From Paraspadella gotoi (taxonomy: Eukaryota; Chaetognatha), in assembly GCA_051294375.1 (NCBI GenBank), contig CM119264.1, positions 14,534,682-14,598,681 on the forward strand: a stretch of 64,000 nt of DNA, given 5' to 3'. Below the pieces are notes generated by a model, which saw nothing but the letters and a program-made list of their open reading frames with translations, had not been told where the DNA came from and searched no databases. The translations under genes and the position numbers were made by a program. Below, piece by piece: positions 37,697 to 53,609 of this stretch (the stretch's first letter is position 1; the number at the start of each line of letters is the position of its first letter).

Positions 37697-40600
37697 GTAC
37701 CCTTTAGTTTCAAACCAATAATGATATTTTTTTTTGCTTCTTATACTTTTTTTATCCTTTCATTCTCTTTTTTTTTATTTTTGTATTATTTTTTTTCTTT
37801 TACAGAGAGGCTTTAAAACTTTTAAGCATTTTGCATTGATTCAAATTTTTTATTTGGTTTTTTCATATGAATTGATATTTAATATTAATTAACTATGTTC
37901 ATACATAAAATAAAATAAATTTTTTCTGTCATGCTATTTAGAATTAAAAAAATAAATTTACTTTCAGGGATAAGAAAACGTCTTCATTAACTGATTGAAG
38001 AAAAAAATTAAAAATTAAATATCTTTAATAGTTTATTTATAAGCTGTAAATAGACCGGAGTAAACTATGAAATATTAAACTAAAAAGTAAAATAAATTTT
38101 TGGTTTAAAGTATCATTTTTAAAAAATAAACTAGATATATTTTTTATTATTTATAAAAATTAAGACAATATTTAAAAAAAATTTGAACCACTTAATTGAA
38201 GGTAGGGGACAAATTACAGCATGAAAAATCCGCACCCTAATTTTTTTTCTCGTTATAACAATAAAAGATCCTTATCCTCTATTTAGTCATATCTTTCATA
38301 CCATATAAGATTTTGCACTAATATTTTTCGTACTTTGATGTTTCAGACAACCTCTTCAAAAGCAAGATTTATAGTCACTGAATTTTTTTTATTTCTGCAT
38401 AGTCTCCGCCACGATAACTTGCATCGTGTCTTACCCGCTAATACAGCAGAAGTTTTGTGACGATATGAAACGATAATGAGAGAGGGAAATGGGAAAGAGG
38501 GACAGGGATGTAAAAAAAGAGAGGGAAGAGAGAAAGACAAACATGGAGGGAGAAAGACAGACAGACAGAAAATCTACAGACAGACAGAGGGCAAGACCGA
38601 AAAGTAACTTCATCTTCGACGCCTCGATGGCATACAAAACGGGGATCAACGGGAGTCTCCCCGAACGAAAGGAAACGGGAATTTGTGACCCGGGCCTTCA
38701 ACCCAATCCTTCTATTCCTTCCCCCATCTCTACCCCCATTCCCATTTATCTTGCTATCTCTTTCCCTTTTCTCCGCTAGACCTATATATATTTCTCCCGT
38801 CCGACTGCTTGGCGCTAGTATGTTTTTCTTCTCCGTTTCGCGATGTTCTTTTGTCTTTTCAGACTCGGCGTCACTTACGCCGCCTATTTACTCTTTTCCC
38901 TCAGTACGACTCATTGGTTAAGCAACCGCAGTTTCCTTTGTTTCACTAGAATAAGAGGTCCTGTTGTGGGAGAAAGAGAAAAAAAATCATTTCGCATTTC
39001 TTCTCCTTCCTCTCGTTCCTCCTTTACGTCGCCCATTGGCCTGAGCGACTGCAAACCTCTAGCGCTGCGGGTTCAATCTGTCGGTCAAGTTACTCTTTTT
39101 TTCTTTCCTCTTTTTTTTCTTTTCCCCCGTTTTTTTTTCCTTCTTTCATTATTTGCAACCTTTTTCTTTCTCTTCTTAAGTTCTGTTTTCCTGTTACTCG
39201 GTTTCCCCTTTTTCTCTCCCCGGCCCCGAATCTTTTCCGCCTCGACTTATTTATTTACGTTTTTCTTTTGTCAGTTTCTTTCCTTTCCCTTATATTTTCC
39301 CCCCTTGTCTTTCCGTGTAGATTCTATTTCTTTCCTTTCCTTCTCTTGCCGTTCTACCTTTCTTTCCTTTCCAATACTATTTCGTTCTCTCATTTCTCCT
39401 GTCTCTTCCGGCCTCCCCAAAGGCCTTTTCCTTTTCCTCTTTTCCTCGTCTCCTTTTTTCCTTTCCTCCCAATTTGAAGCTCTCCTCCGTCCATCTCGCG
39501 TCCAAATCACGATTCATGGGATTTTCTTTTTTCCCCCACGAAATCTCAGAGTTTTCTCTCATTTTTCTCTTCTTAGAATTCTGGCGCTTTCCTCTTGTTT
39601 TTGTACTCCCCCATTTTTTGTATTTCTTTTCTTAACTTTTCTCTCTGGCTTTCTTCTTAAATTTTGTCTTCTTATTCTTTTCGGACTTTTCTGCTCCCAT
39701 TTCAATTTTTTATTTCTTTTTATTATCTTTTTTTCTTCGGAAGCGCTAAAATTATTTAGTGAGTTTCTGCCTTGTTTCATCACTAACTTTTCTCGTAATT
39801 TATTTCATCTCAAGGCTGATTTATCTCCTATCAAAGGATTTCATTTATTTTCTGGGTCTGCGTCAGATAGTCTTGAGTCCCAATCCGCTCTCGCTCTCTC
39901 TCGCTCTCTATCTTTTTTCTGATGAAGTTGATATTTCCATCATCATCGCGGACTCTCTCTTTTTTCTCTCTCACCGCAATTTTCTTCTTTCTTTGCTCCA
40001 TAAACTTCCTTCACAATTGTTGTTACTATAATGAATCCTAGTTTCAGACTTTACCACTCTCTCTCTCTCTCTTTTCCACTCGTTTTCTGTCTCGCTCCCT
40101 TTTCATTCCATCTTCTTTCATTGGTTTCTTTTTTTTCTTTTTCCCTTCAGTTTTTCATTTTTTTAATATTTTTCCCCCGCCCCTTCATTCTTGGCGCCAG
40201 GTTTCCATTACGCCACATCTGTTCACAGATTTTTTTTCTGTCTGTTACTCTTTTCTTTTTCAATTTTTTTTCTTTTTGAAAACCGTTTACCCTTTTGTCA
40301 GGTCGAGGTTTTCCAAAATCCACCTCGGAAAAGCGAATATCAGACAAGACTTTTTTGAGAGCAAAACACAAAAAGAAAAGAGGAAAATTGAAAGTTTTGC
40401 GGAAAAGAAATTGAAAATTCTGAGAAAAAAAATTTATTTTCAAAACAAATGAACAAAATATTGACGGGCGAAATGATCAAATTTCTTCATCATCAAGTCA
40501 TAAACTTAGCGTCAACCGTCATTTGATGATTGATCGAAGCAAAATTCTTTCGGTTGATGAGCGATGGAGCCTAATGATCGAAACTTTATCGAAGAAATTC

Positions 40601-40967
40601 TAAAACTAACTGGTGGTCGGATGAGATCTCAGGGTGACATGGACCTCATTAAGACGGAACATGTTTTTCACCTTCATACGTCACGGATCTCATTTCCAAG
40701 TCAAGTGTGAAATTGGATGGAATCGTCTCCGGGGAGGAAAAAGCGGAACTCCCGGTTCTATTTGCGTCTGAATATCACAGCCACGCCTCCCAAACGAACC
40801 AAGATAATTCTTAGGTTCTTTCAAACAAAACGTCAATTAAGTCAATCACAATGGGAACTTGCGCAGATTATTTCCATGGGAATTTAACATTTATAATTAT
40901 ATATATATTGAAGAGACAGTAATTATTGTTGTGTTAATGACATAACCGTTCAATATAAGCAGTCCCT

Positions 40968-41060
40968 GAGCTTCGGATCAGGCTGTAACACCGTGTTACA
41001 GGCGGGTTAAGCGCCCCGTCCCTCTTAACTGCTAGGCGACCACCGGGCTAAACATCGGAC
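40968..41060 (-). mobile_element. tRNA-derived SINE-like segment (degenerate)
   Basis: On the minus strand the sequence GCCCGGTGGTCGCCTAGCAG followed by TTAAGAGG resembles the tRNA-like head of animal SINEs (box A type, compare GGTGGCCTAGYGGTTAAG). A CTGATCCGAAGCTC segment roughly 60 nt later could be a degraded box B. The adjacent 41061-41140 contains a hairpin TGGTGGA-TTTTAG-TCCACCA. No clear target-site duplication or A-rich tail was found, so the boundaries are approximate. Confidence 0.45.
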
Positions 41061-42626
41061 CTTTGGGTTGGGAGGCGAATGACTTGCCTTCTGCACCAAT
41101 GACCGCTGATGAACGGTTGGTGGATTTTAGTCCACCATAATATATATAATTATATATTAAGGCGGGCCAGAATTATAATATGAAAAAGTCTTCAATAAAA
41201 GTCTTTTGTCCTTTTACAACCAAATTGACTTATGATGTTAGATTTTGATTAAATTAGTTTTCCTTATGCATGGAAGCATTTTAACATTCAATAATTTCAT
41301 ATAAGAAATGCTTTAAAAAATTTTTAGGAAATTTAAATTTTTAAAAATGGATTCTGATAAAGATATAAAAGTTAGATAAAGGTTAGTACTACAATTTTTT
41401 TAAAAATTAATAATAAGAGGGCTAAAATTAGAAAAAACCTTAAAAAATCATCATCATCCATTAAATTTTATAGTTTTTATTAATTTTCATAGATAAATCA
41501 TTAAAATTTCAAAAATTTATAATAATAACCTTCATCTAACTTTTCAAGCTCTATCGGAATCCGTTAAAAAATTTATTAAAACAATTTTTTAACATTATAT
41601 AGTATTTGGATAATATAAAATAGCTTCCATGCGTTTAACTATAAGATAAATCTAAATTTATTGTTATTTTCACGATCTTTAATAAACACATTAACAATAT
41701 TTACCCATAAAGGATAAGGTAACCTTTCGAAAGTTAACTTGTTTATGTGCATGGATAGTTAGGAAGCAAAAAAGTTAAGAGTGGCAAACACTTGGTAAAC
41801 TTGTAACGAATACCAAAAGAAATATTATGAGGTAGGGATTCCATTTCATGTTTCTAAGAACATTTTCTCAAGGCGCCCAAAAGGTTAATAGTAGTAGGAG
41901 ACTTACCTGTGGAAAGAGGAACTTAATGAAAGAAATATAGAAAAGGTTAGAAGAAAAAAATAGAGAGCTCTAAAAAAATGAAACCAGGCAAAGAGGAGCT
42001 GCTGTCTTTAAAGCTCGAGTCGTACCAAAGGTGAGGAAAAGGTGGCCGAGAGGTGATTGGGTGAAAGAAGACTAGGAAAAAGGAAAGAAAAAAAAAAGAA
42101 CATTTTTTTTTTTGGTCTGAGGACGGGAGGCGAATCGGACCCAAAGTTAAACCCACTTTTGTGACTTTGGATTCCAACGGAAATATCGACCTTTTCTTTC
42201 TCAGGTTTCTGCCGGTGACGTTTGAAACTGGAGACGAAACTATTTTTTTTTATTTTTAGGACAAAGTTATATCAGTGTTAAATTTTCTAAATTGATATTA
42301 GTAATAATTTTAGTCTATTTCATATTTTGGTTTTTTATTGGAACTGCAGAAATTCATATTTTTAAAGTTTGTCGTTATAGAAAAAACTAACAACGACACG
42401 TTCTGTTTTTTTTTTTTTTTTTTTTAAAGGGAAACATTTCCCCTTCTTATTTTTTCCGCCTCTTTTCTCTCTCCTTTACTCTCTTTGTTCGGGAGAGGGA
42501 GACAAGAAGAGCCTCTCCTTTTCTGATGAGCGGATTACCCTGATAAAAACTTGACGATGACGATTAAAAGAGAATCTTTTTTTCGAAAGAGAACGCACGA
42601 ACGGTCTTTGCAATTTCTCTAATTGA

Positions 42627-42744
42627 AAGAAAGAAAAGAAGAAAGAAAAGAAGAAAGAAAAGAGGAAAGAAAAGAAGAAAGAAAAGAGGAAAGAAAAGAA
42701 GACAGAAAAGAGGAAAGAAAAGAAGAAAGAAAAGAGGAAAGAAA
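42627..42744. repeat. Minisatellite, 12-bp AGAAAGAAAAG(A/G) type unit
   Basis: About ten tandem units alternating AAAGAAAAGAAG and AAAGAAAAGAGG on the plus strand. It lies roughly 165-280 bp beyond the stop codon of the SMYD-like gene and could fall in its 3' UTR. Confidence 0.9.
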
Positions 42745-42907
42745 GACAGGAAAAAGAAAGAAAAAAAATATAAAAACAGGTTTTTCCAAAATTTGTTGAA
42801 ATATAATCAGAAAATTCACAAATAACAAATAATGAAATATAAAGTTTTTTTTAAAGAAAAACCCCACAACAAGAAAGAAAACAACAACGAAAACAAAACC
42901 GCGCTCG

Positions 42908-45900
42908 TCAGTATTTCTCCATGATCTTCTCCATGTTTGACGAGGCCTCTTCCACGCCCTTCTGAACGAGTTCCCACATTTCCATCGGGGTCGCCATTCC
43001 CTTCTTCGTTGGCTCAGGCGCGTCTTTGTCGTCCTTGCAGATCTGCTTGTGACCTGCACTCCAGGCGCGCTTCTGGCAGGCGGAAGAACAGTACCAAGCT
43101 TGTTTGCAACGTGAGCACGCCTGATTTGGAAAGGGAAAGGGAGTTCAAAAATAGATAAGGGAAGATAAATGAAAAAAGATGAAAATACAAAAAGATGCTA
43201 CAGAACAAAAAATATTTAAATCAGAAGGCGACATTGACAAAAATAAATAAACCGACCTTAAACGGTTTGTCCGCCGAAGCTTCTTTGCCGCATTCCGTAC
43301 ATTCAGTTGCGTCGTCACCTTCGAAGCGGCATCTACGTTTAAAGTCAATAAAAAATCAATCAATAAACAAGCAATTAAAATCATTTAAATATTTGAAATC
43401 ATTGGAAAAATCATTAAAAGATAATGATTAATAGGTAATAAGAAGCTAAAAAAATTAATTTCAAAACGTCCGGCAAAAGGCAATTAGAAAGTCTTCGGTG
43501 TGTAACTTGGCAATTAGTGAATTGTTTTACGTAAACAGAAATCAACAGTTAACGATTTACCGAATGCACTGACACCAGAAGCTCCAACCCTCGTGTAGGC
43601 CCGTTCTCCTCTGCAGCCTCGGTAAGTGAGGGTCGATGTAGGGAATGGTGAGTTCCTCGCCTTTTTTCACTTCGCGCGTCGTCACCACCTGAGATGAAGG
43701 CATCAAGTGATGAAAACCCAAACTCGGATCTCGTTCCCTGATCGGCTGTAAAATGAACCAATCCCGATCCATCGACCGACCAACCTTGACTCCGATGGTG
43801 TCCCCAATGAACTCGTCGACGACGTTGCAGTTCGGGATGCAGGAGTGGTTGAGGGAAGCGTGGAGCAGGAACATGCCTCCGAATAGCGCCTCGGTGGGTT
43901 CACCACGCCAATGCTCGTCGAACTGCGTGGCGTCGATCTTATTGTCACGAAGACTCCGGATGAATTGGTTGAAGTTGGACACGGGTTGACCGAAGGCCTG
44001 TTGGAAGGTAATGGAATGTTGGGAAGGGGAGTCAAAGTAGGTCGCCAGTCGGTACCGGTTAAGCGTCGTGGCTATCACTTTCACAAAGCCGAAACATCAT
44101 TCATCAGTCCCGAAACCTGAGTGTTGCAGGCCATTTGGTAGTAGCGAATCTCATATTCCCTCGTATTGACGGGATATTTAACCGGACGCCATTCGTTGTT
44201 GAAGCACTCGTCCATGATGGTCACGAGCTTTCCTACTTTTTTCGCGTAGCCTAACGAACGGAAAACGTAACCGGTGGTTAATTAGTAAACCAATATAGTT
44301 TTCCCACCCTTTACCATCCCTCCGAATCGCGAACTTACCTTCCGTGCCGTAACCGATGAATTTTCTAAAAATAGACTTGGCGCCGGCCCACTGTTCAGTG
44401 CTAGGTTGCTCTGTGGGCTTCACGACGTTCTCGGCACGAACCGTCATGATTGCCCACATCCGGGCGAGGAACATGGGGGATGGGATGTTCTTTAGCTTCT
44501 CCAGCACGGCTTGCGTTTGTGAGTTCGGCTCCTTGGAGAGGTAAGGAGAGCTTGGTGAGAATAACATGCAACTATCTTCCGGCTTTTGAGTAAGGTAGTA
44601 TTAGTATTACTATTAATGTTCCCAAATAATAAACCCTCCAAAATTTTTAACCTGACCTTTCCCGCTAGATGTTTGAGGAGCGCCTGCGCCACGACGCCTT
44701 GCGACTCTCGGTGAAAGTCCCAAAGTTTGGTGGCCCCGGGATTGAGCTTGGGACAGAGAACGCGGTGATAGGAGCGGTAAGCTTTGTCGCGACAGTGTTC
44801 GCTGTTCCGAAAAAAAAAGTTTCTGGCTCGAGCGAACAACACAACGATCAATAATCCTAAAAACCTGCAGTAAAGCTCTTTTCCGCAGTTTTCCTTGCAA
44901 GGCACTTGAACGCATTTTGGCCAATATTGGTCGCAAATGTTTTTCAAGCTTTTTGGCATTTTCGACCACGTCACGGAGAAATAATCTTCGGCTCTGACGG
45001 ATGATTGGTGTAAAGTTAAATTATGAATTGATTTATACGCCGATTGGATTTCATTGATTGACGGATTGATACAGTCCTGTGCAAAAAAGAAAGAAGACAC
45101 CCAAAAACATTATGAAAATAATTTAAGTTAAATTTATTTAAAATGAATATATTATAAATAAATAATATTTATTTATAAAAAATTTATTAATATAAATATG
45201 GTTAATATATAACTATCCATTATAAAACAATAATTTTTTAAAAATAATTATTAAGTTACAACTCCTAAGTACTCAAACAAAATATTATAACAAAAAAAAT
45301 TAAATTATTTTTAACCTCTTGTATTTAAAATACTGTAATTTTGAAATAATTAGACTAACTTTCTTTTAAATTATACATATAGGTTTCTATTAAAAAAAAT
45401 TATTTCTTATTCATAATTTAAAAAAAATAAATATAATACCCATTAATTTTATTTTAGTAATTAAAATGAATGTTTTTTACTACTTTTGAAAGCTTTTGAG
45501 AGCTATAGCTCTTGAATATTTGAATCAATTTTCTTTCAACTGACACATATAGATTTTTCAATTCAAAATCTACATTTATTATTTATAATTTTTTATAATA
45601 TATGCGTAAAATAAGCATAACTTAAGATTGAAGAGTGTCCTCTTTTTTTTGCACAGGACTGTATATTGTATAATGTATATTCTAATAATGGATTGATTGA
45701 CTACAACGATTGATTGACTGAATGATTTAAACTAAATAATCAGTTGATTAATTATTCGATTATGAAATAACTTGATTTATTGATTGATATTTTTGGCACT
45801 ATGTACAGCGTACACTCACGAGAGTAGATCCCTGGCGCACATATAGCAGGCGGGTGCGACGATGGCCGAGTCGAGGGTTTGAGTGATGATTAGCGGTTCG

Positions 45901-47511
45901 TCCCTCATCACTTCCTCCCCTTTGGCGACGTCGCGGATAGTGAAGACTCCTTTCCCCGTCTCGGGGTGAAACTCAACGCGGATTGGCAATTCCTGTGAAT
46001 TCCCGTGGAATTTAATTATTGATCTATATCACAAGTTTTTTATGCCTTATTTTCTAAATATCTAAAATAGCACTGTGAACGCATTTTCGAGAAGATCGTT
46101 AGGTGCCTTGGCTTTGGAAAAAATTCAATACGCCTTTATTTAACCTTGCACATTGGATCGTAGAGCCTCTTGGTCCTTGCGATCTGAAAGAGTAAAAGCG
46201 TCTCTTCGTCCTCGTAATTCTGCAGCTTGGACGCTTTCTTGAAATGAAGCTCGGCAAAGACGAAGCGCTCCGCCTTAATCATGATACGCCCGCCGAGTTT
46301 CCAGATCTCCGGGGTTCGTTGGGTCTCGTCCACGTTGGCGATGTGGTTGTAGGCCTTCATCAGGGGAAGGGTTATTCGAAATTTGTCATTCAAAGTCAAC
46401 CAAACCCCTTTCGATGCTCTCGTTAAACCTGTGGGAGCAAATCCAACTCGTAGAGGCACCAGGCGCGATTATACCAATTTGAGATGGACATCGGAAAAAG
46501 TTCCAAGGCTTTTGTGAAGGCGAGAAAGGCGTTATCGTATTCTCCCTTCTCCATCATTCTTTCACCCATGTTGCGTTGGGTTCCAGAACTAAATAAGCCG
46601 ATTTATGAACGAATCAATCAATAAATCAATCAGTCAATAAAAATTAGAATCTCAGCGTAAACCGGTTTTCACGCAGAATCACCTGTCAGGATTGGGTTTT
46701 CGAAATTCGACGTAAACTGGTTCCAAGTATTTGTTTTCCGCCGCCCATTTCCTATCCTCTTGCAATTTGTCAAAGTCGCCCAAATAAGGATCTTGACCGC
46801 AGAGTTTCAAATAATTGCCTAAAGATAAAAAAAACTATAATAATTCACTGATTCAAGTCACAGAGTCACTAAGTCAGCAACCTCTCAAAAACTTTTCCTC
46901 TGACTCTTTGATGGCTTTTTTAAAGGCTTTGACTTTATCCCTTTCATCCGACTCTGACTTGGCTGCGGCCTCCATTCTGACGACGTGCTTCACCACTTCT
47001 TCCTTGTGTTGCCTCATCAAAGAGTTTTCGGGGAAATGACGCTCGCCTTCAGAGGAGAAATTGGAGAGACCAAAAATTAGGAAAAGGGATGACTTCGGGG
47101 GAGGGAGGGGGGGAAATTGCTACTTACACTTCTGTATGGTATTGTAAGCCTCTCTCCACTTTTCCAGCTTCACGGCGCATTGTAGTTGGAGCTCAAAGGC
47201 GCGTTCGTATTTCGGCTGTTCTCTCGTGGCAAACTGCGCGTCCAGAAGCGCTTTGTCGTAGTTCCCCAGCTGCTGGTGAGCGAAGGCGCGCTGAAGAGCA
47301 AGACGGACTTCTATCAGTAAAGATTATTTTGAATTGCCAGTTACTTTTTTCTCGGTTTGATATAGACCTGAAAGTAAAGCGTGTGTTTATCTGTCTTGCA
47401 CACTTCCAAGGCTTCCGTGTAAACGTCGATAGCTTGCCAGTAATCTCCATTGTGGATGGCGTACTCCCCCTGATCTTTGAGTTCGGAAACGTCCGAGTAG
47501 ATGACCGGCAT
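42908..47511 (-). CDS. TPR-SET-MYND protein (SMYD family, SMYD4-like) with a second C-terminal MYND finger
   Basis: About 14 in-phase exons on the minus strand encode roughly 830 residues, from ATG at 47511 to TGA at 42908-42910. Domain order: N-terminal TPR helices (about 1-100 and 205-330); SET N-lobe (GKGVFTIRDVAKGEE); MYND finger inserted in SET, with its first Cys pair (CYMC) separated by about 35 residues from CKENCGKELYCSEHCR...YHRVLC; SET C-lobe with NHSCIPNC and GEELTIPYID; post-SET CQCIRC; then a complete extra MYND finger (CTEC, CSRC, YCSSAC, GHKQIC). SMYD proteins are lysine methyltransferase-like, acting on histone or other targets; activity is inferred. A one-base deficit in an AAA run (44085-44087) breaks the frame in one exon. 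A MITE sits in one intron. The intron at 43689-43784 is 96 bp, a multiple of three, with no stop in frame. Confidence 0.85.
45072..45661. mobile_element. Tc1/mariner-type MITE (590 bp) in an intron of the SMYD-like gene
   Basis: Terminal inverted repeats of about 27 bp: the left end CAGTCCTGTGCAAAAAAG..GACAC and the right end read in reverse match apart from small indels. The element is flanked by TA dinucleotides (45070-45071 and 45662-45663), the expected target-site duplication of Tc1/mariner elements. The interior is AT-rich with no transposase frame, so it is non-autonomous. One TIR reads TTTTTTGCACAG on the gene's strand and mimics a splice acceptor, but the reading frame entered from it does not fit the exon; the acceptor CATCCGTCAG at about 44999 does. 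Confidence 0.85.
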
Positions 47512-49252
47512 TTTAGCGAGCTTAAAAATCTAGCGAAGTTTACTTGAAAGACGCAGTTATTGTTTATTTTTCAACAAGATCATCAATACCGAGTTAGCGA
47601 GACCGGAGTTCGGACCAGTTTTATATTTCGGTGAAGTTTTGACGGGATCGGAAAAATCCGGCGCAGACAAAAAAGAGAAAATCTGGACAGACTTACGACA
47701 TTAATTTAAGATGTTCGAAGCAGATCTTCCCGACTTCGCCGTTTATCCAGAAATTTCTCGTCCGATCGAACCCAGCAGCAACAGTCTTCAACAATCAACA
47801 ACAACATCATCATCATCCTATACGGCCTGGTATCCCGAGCGCGATCGACTGTGCGCGACCGACCGCGATTTCGAGCTCATTGAGTGGTTCAACTATAACA
47901 TTCGAAACGGGGAACGATTCTTTTTAATTTTTACCGTTACGGAAGATAGCTGCAAATGTTATATAAAAGCAGGAGAGAATAAATTTCGAAACGGAATTTT
48001 TCACTAGTACCGTTTTTATAAGGAGTAAAAAATCTTACTTTTATCTCAGAATAAATGTCGATATTAAAATAACTGACAAAAATAATTCCTAAATCCTATC
48101 TTTAATTAATTTTATCTTTAATTTAACGTCGTATATCTATTTTGGCCATGAGTTACCTTTTGTTTTTAAATTTTCGCAAAGCTCCTGGTGGACACGTACT
48201 TCTATCTAGGCAAAAACTTTCGTCTTTTAGCCAATCCAACCATTAAATTTAGTCGAACAAACTGGAATCAAGTTACATCTAATTTACTAAATTACCTAAA
48301 TTAACTATTCCAAATTTCAGATTTTGTGGAAGAAAATCGATTTTTTCATTGAACTAAGTTTCAGTTTAATTGACATAAGATATATAAAGCACTAAAGATA
48401 CAATTGTAGAGAAAAATGAAAGAAAAACCTAAACTCATTACAGAATTAACTATCCCCATTCTTTTCAGAAAAATTAAGAGTAGTATGCACGTTTTGACTA
48501 GAAATACAACAAATGTTTCGTTATACAGTTGTACTGAGTGAGATCTACGATCTACACTTTGTGAAAAGTGATATAGCGACGACCTTAATGTCTCTTACAC
48601 AATTGTTAAATAAGCAAAGAAGGGGGAACTAACGCAAATGTTGGCTTACTTTGTTTCCCGTTTAAAGTATAATTATATTTTCAATTCATAAAATCTGTCA
48701 TTCTGGCACGATAATTTCGCCATAAAGCCTTTATAAGTGGTTAATTTATTACTATAATTTTTACGTTACATACTTAAAAAGTATATAAGTACAATTATTA
48801 ACTAACGTTCTACATTTAGTTATAAATAGATGCATGCAGCGCCTCTCATTCTTTGTAAAACATATTCAACTAATGTTTAAAAACGCAATGGCTTTAATTT
48901 AATAATAATTCAATCAATACAACTGTAAACTAATACTTTTTTCTAAAAATTTGAAGGGAAGGGTGAGATTTCCTTGGAATGTCAAATAAATATTTCGCTG
49001 ACAGCCACGGAAGTAAAAAAAAAGTAAATGTTTCGCATTTCTTCACGTTATCACATTGAGAAAAGGCAAAACATATTAGAATGAATAAAGAAAAAAAAAT
49101 TATTCAATGACCATTGGCCAGTAGCCACCCAAGCCAAAAGACGAAAAACCATTTATTTTATATCATTTCAAGCTATAGCCCAGAAGCGCAGCATTTATCA
49201 TTGAACATTTTACCCTTGGGCTTGAGTCAAAGAACACAAGTGGGGGAAAAAA
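47512..49252. other. Intergenic between SMYD-like and PI3K genes; one weak open frame
   Basis: Mostly AT-rich, with no supported gene. A divergent plus-strand frame at 47711-48007 (98 codons; GC-richer over its first about 195 bases, protein-like up to about residue 65) might be a first exon, but no continuation was found. Confidence 0.45.
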
Positions 49253-52897
<3,645 letters not shown>

Positions 52898-53281
52898 CTA
52901 AGAAAATAAGAATGCGACTTTTTATTCTTTCAAGGCGAATTAAATGTTTATTCGCCAGTTTGACTACCCAAGGACATGATATAAAGAAGAAAGCAAAATT
53001 ACTATTCGAGTTATATCGATGTATTAGTAACTATTTGTAAATATACTAAATGTCAAACCAAAGTTTATTACAGACCATAGTATAAATCTGTTGACTTCAT
53101 ACAGATTTTATCCGGTTTTTTAATATGTCATGTTTAACCGAAGGCTATCAGCCGCTAAAATCATATTACATCTCAAAAATCTAATTTATAATTTAGAAAC
53201 ACAAGTTATGCCTTATGGATTTTTTTTTAGTCTTTTGCTTCGAGATTGATCCGACCTTCGCCTTGGAACATGTTCGAATAA

Positions 53282-53282
<1 letters not shown>

Positions 53283-53322
<40 letters not shown>
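53283..53322. repeat. (CT)n microsatellite
   Basis: A CT dinucleotide run of about 40 bp directly followed by TTTTTCAG, forming a strong polypyrimidine-AG site upstream of the X-box and RAB28. Confidence 0.97.
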
Positions 53323-53326
<4 letters not shown>

Positions 53327-53335
53327 CAGCACGCA

Positions 53336-53348
53336 GTTGCTAGGCAAC
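53336..53348 (+). promoter_or_regulatory. Candidate X-box (RFX site) upstream of RAB28
   Basis: GTTGCTAGGCAAC consists of two RFX half-sites (GTTGCT and GGCAAC) with a one-base spacer. It is nearly palindromic and close to the metazoan X-box consensus (GTNRCC-N(0-3)-RGYAAC). It lies 262 bp before the RAB28 ATG. RFX factors activate ciliary genes in animals, and all six downstream genes are ciliary. No comparable full site was seen in the spacers between those genes. Confidence 0.6.
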
Positions 53349-53609
53349 GCCAAACACTCCTCTACACTGGAATTTCTTCTTTTCGCTAATAACAGTAACT
53401 CATTTTAAAGTAGTCGAATTAATAAGTTTTAGATTCGAAAAACTAGTAAAATCTTTGAATACACCGTCCACTGTGCCCAAGTGTAATTTTGCTGAATTTA
53501 CTATTAATTTATCTGAGTCAAAGAATCGGAAACAAAGAAAATCAGAAGGAACAAATTGAAATGACGCCTCTAGCGAACGTGAGATTCGAGTGACCATTCG
53601 ACGATCAGG

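Larger units (their letters stand above)
37720..42900. other. Large non-coding stretch; pyrimidine-rich 38.7-40.3 kb
   Basis: No convincing gene. 37.7-38.4 kb and 41.1-41.9 kb are AT-rich. From about 38700 to 40300 the plus strand is strongly T/C-rich, which leaves long stop-free frames by composition alone (for example 38843-39922) without domain-like sequence. A tRNA-derived SINE-like segment lies at about 40968-41060, and a GAAA/GAGG minisatellite just downstream of the SMYD-like gene. Confidence 0.55.
52898..53609. promoter_or_regulatory. Divergent intergenic region between PI3K and the ciliary array
   Basis: About 0.7 kb separates the divergent PI3K and RAB28 coding regions. It contains a (CT)n microsatellite (53283-53322), a TTTTTCAG acceptor-like site (ends 53329) and a near-perfect X-box (53336-53348). 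No PI3K-like coding exon is visible on the minus strand. Confidence 0.6.

Noticed and set aside
38843-39922. 359-codon open frame on the plus strand
   Set aside because: It lies in a strongly T/C-rich stretch where stop codons are rare by composition. The translation is Phe/Leu/Ser low complexity with no domain or splice context.
45066-45075. GCACAG in the MITE terminus as the true acceptor of the SMYD-like exon
   Set aside because: Entering the exon from this site in the required phase meets a stop. The acceptor near 44999 is phase-consistent and continues the protein.
47711-48007. 98-codon plus-strand frame divergent from the SMYD-like gene
   Set aside because: Only the first two thirds is protein-like. 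No splice continuation or homology was found, so it is not listed as a gene.
53400-53597. Minus-strand open frame upstream of the PI3-kinase as its missing 5' exon
   Set aside because: The translation does not resemble the helical, C2 or Ras-binding domains, and it has no suitable donor site in phase.
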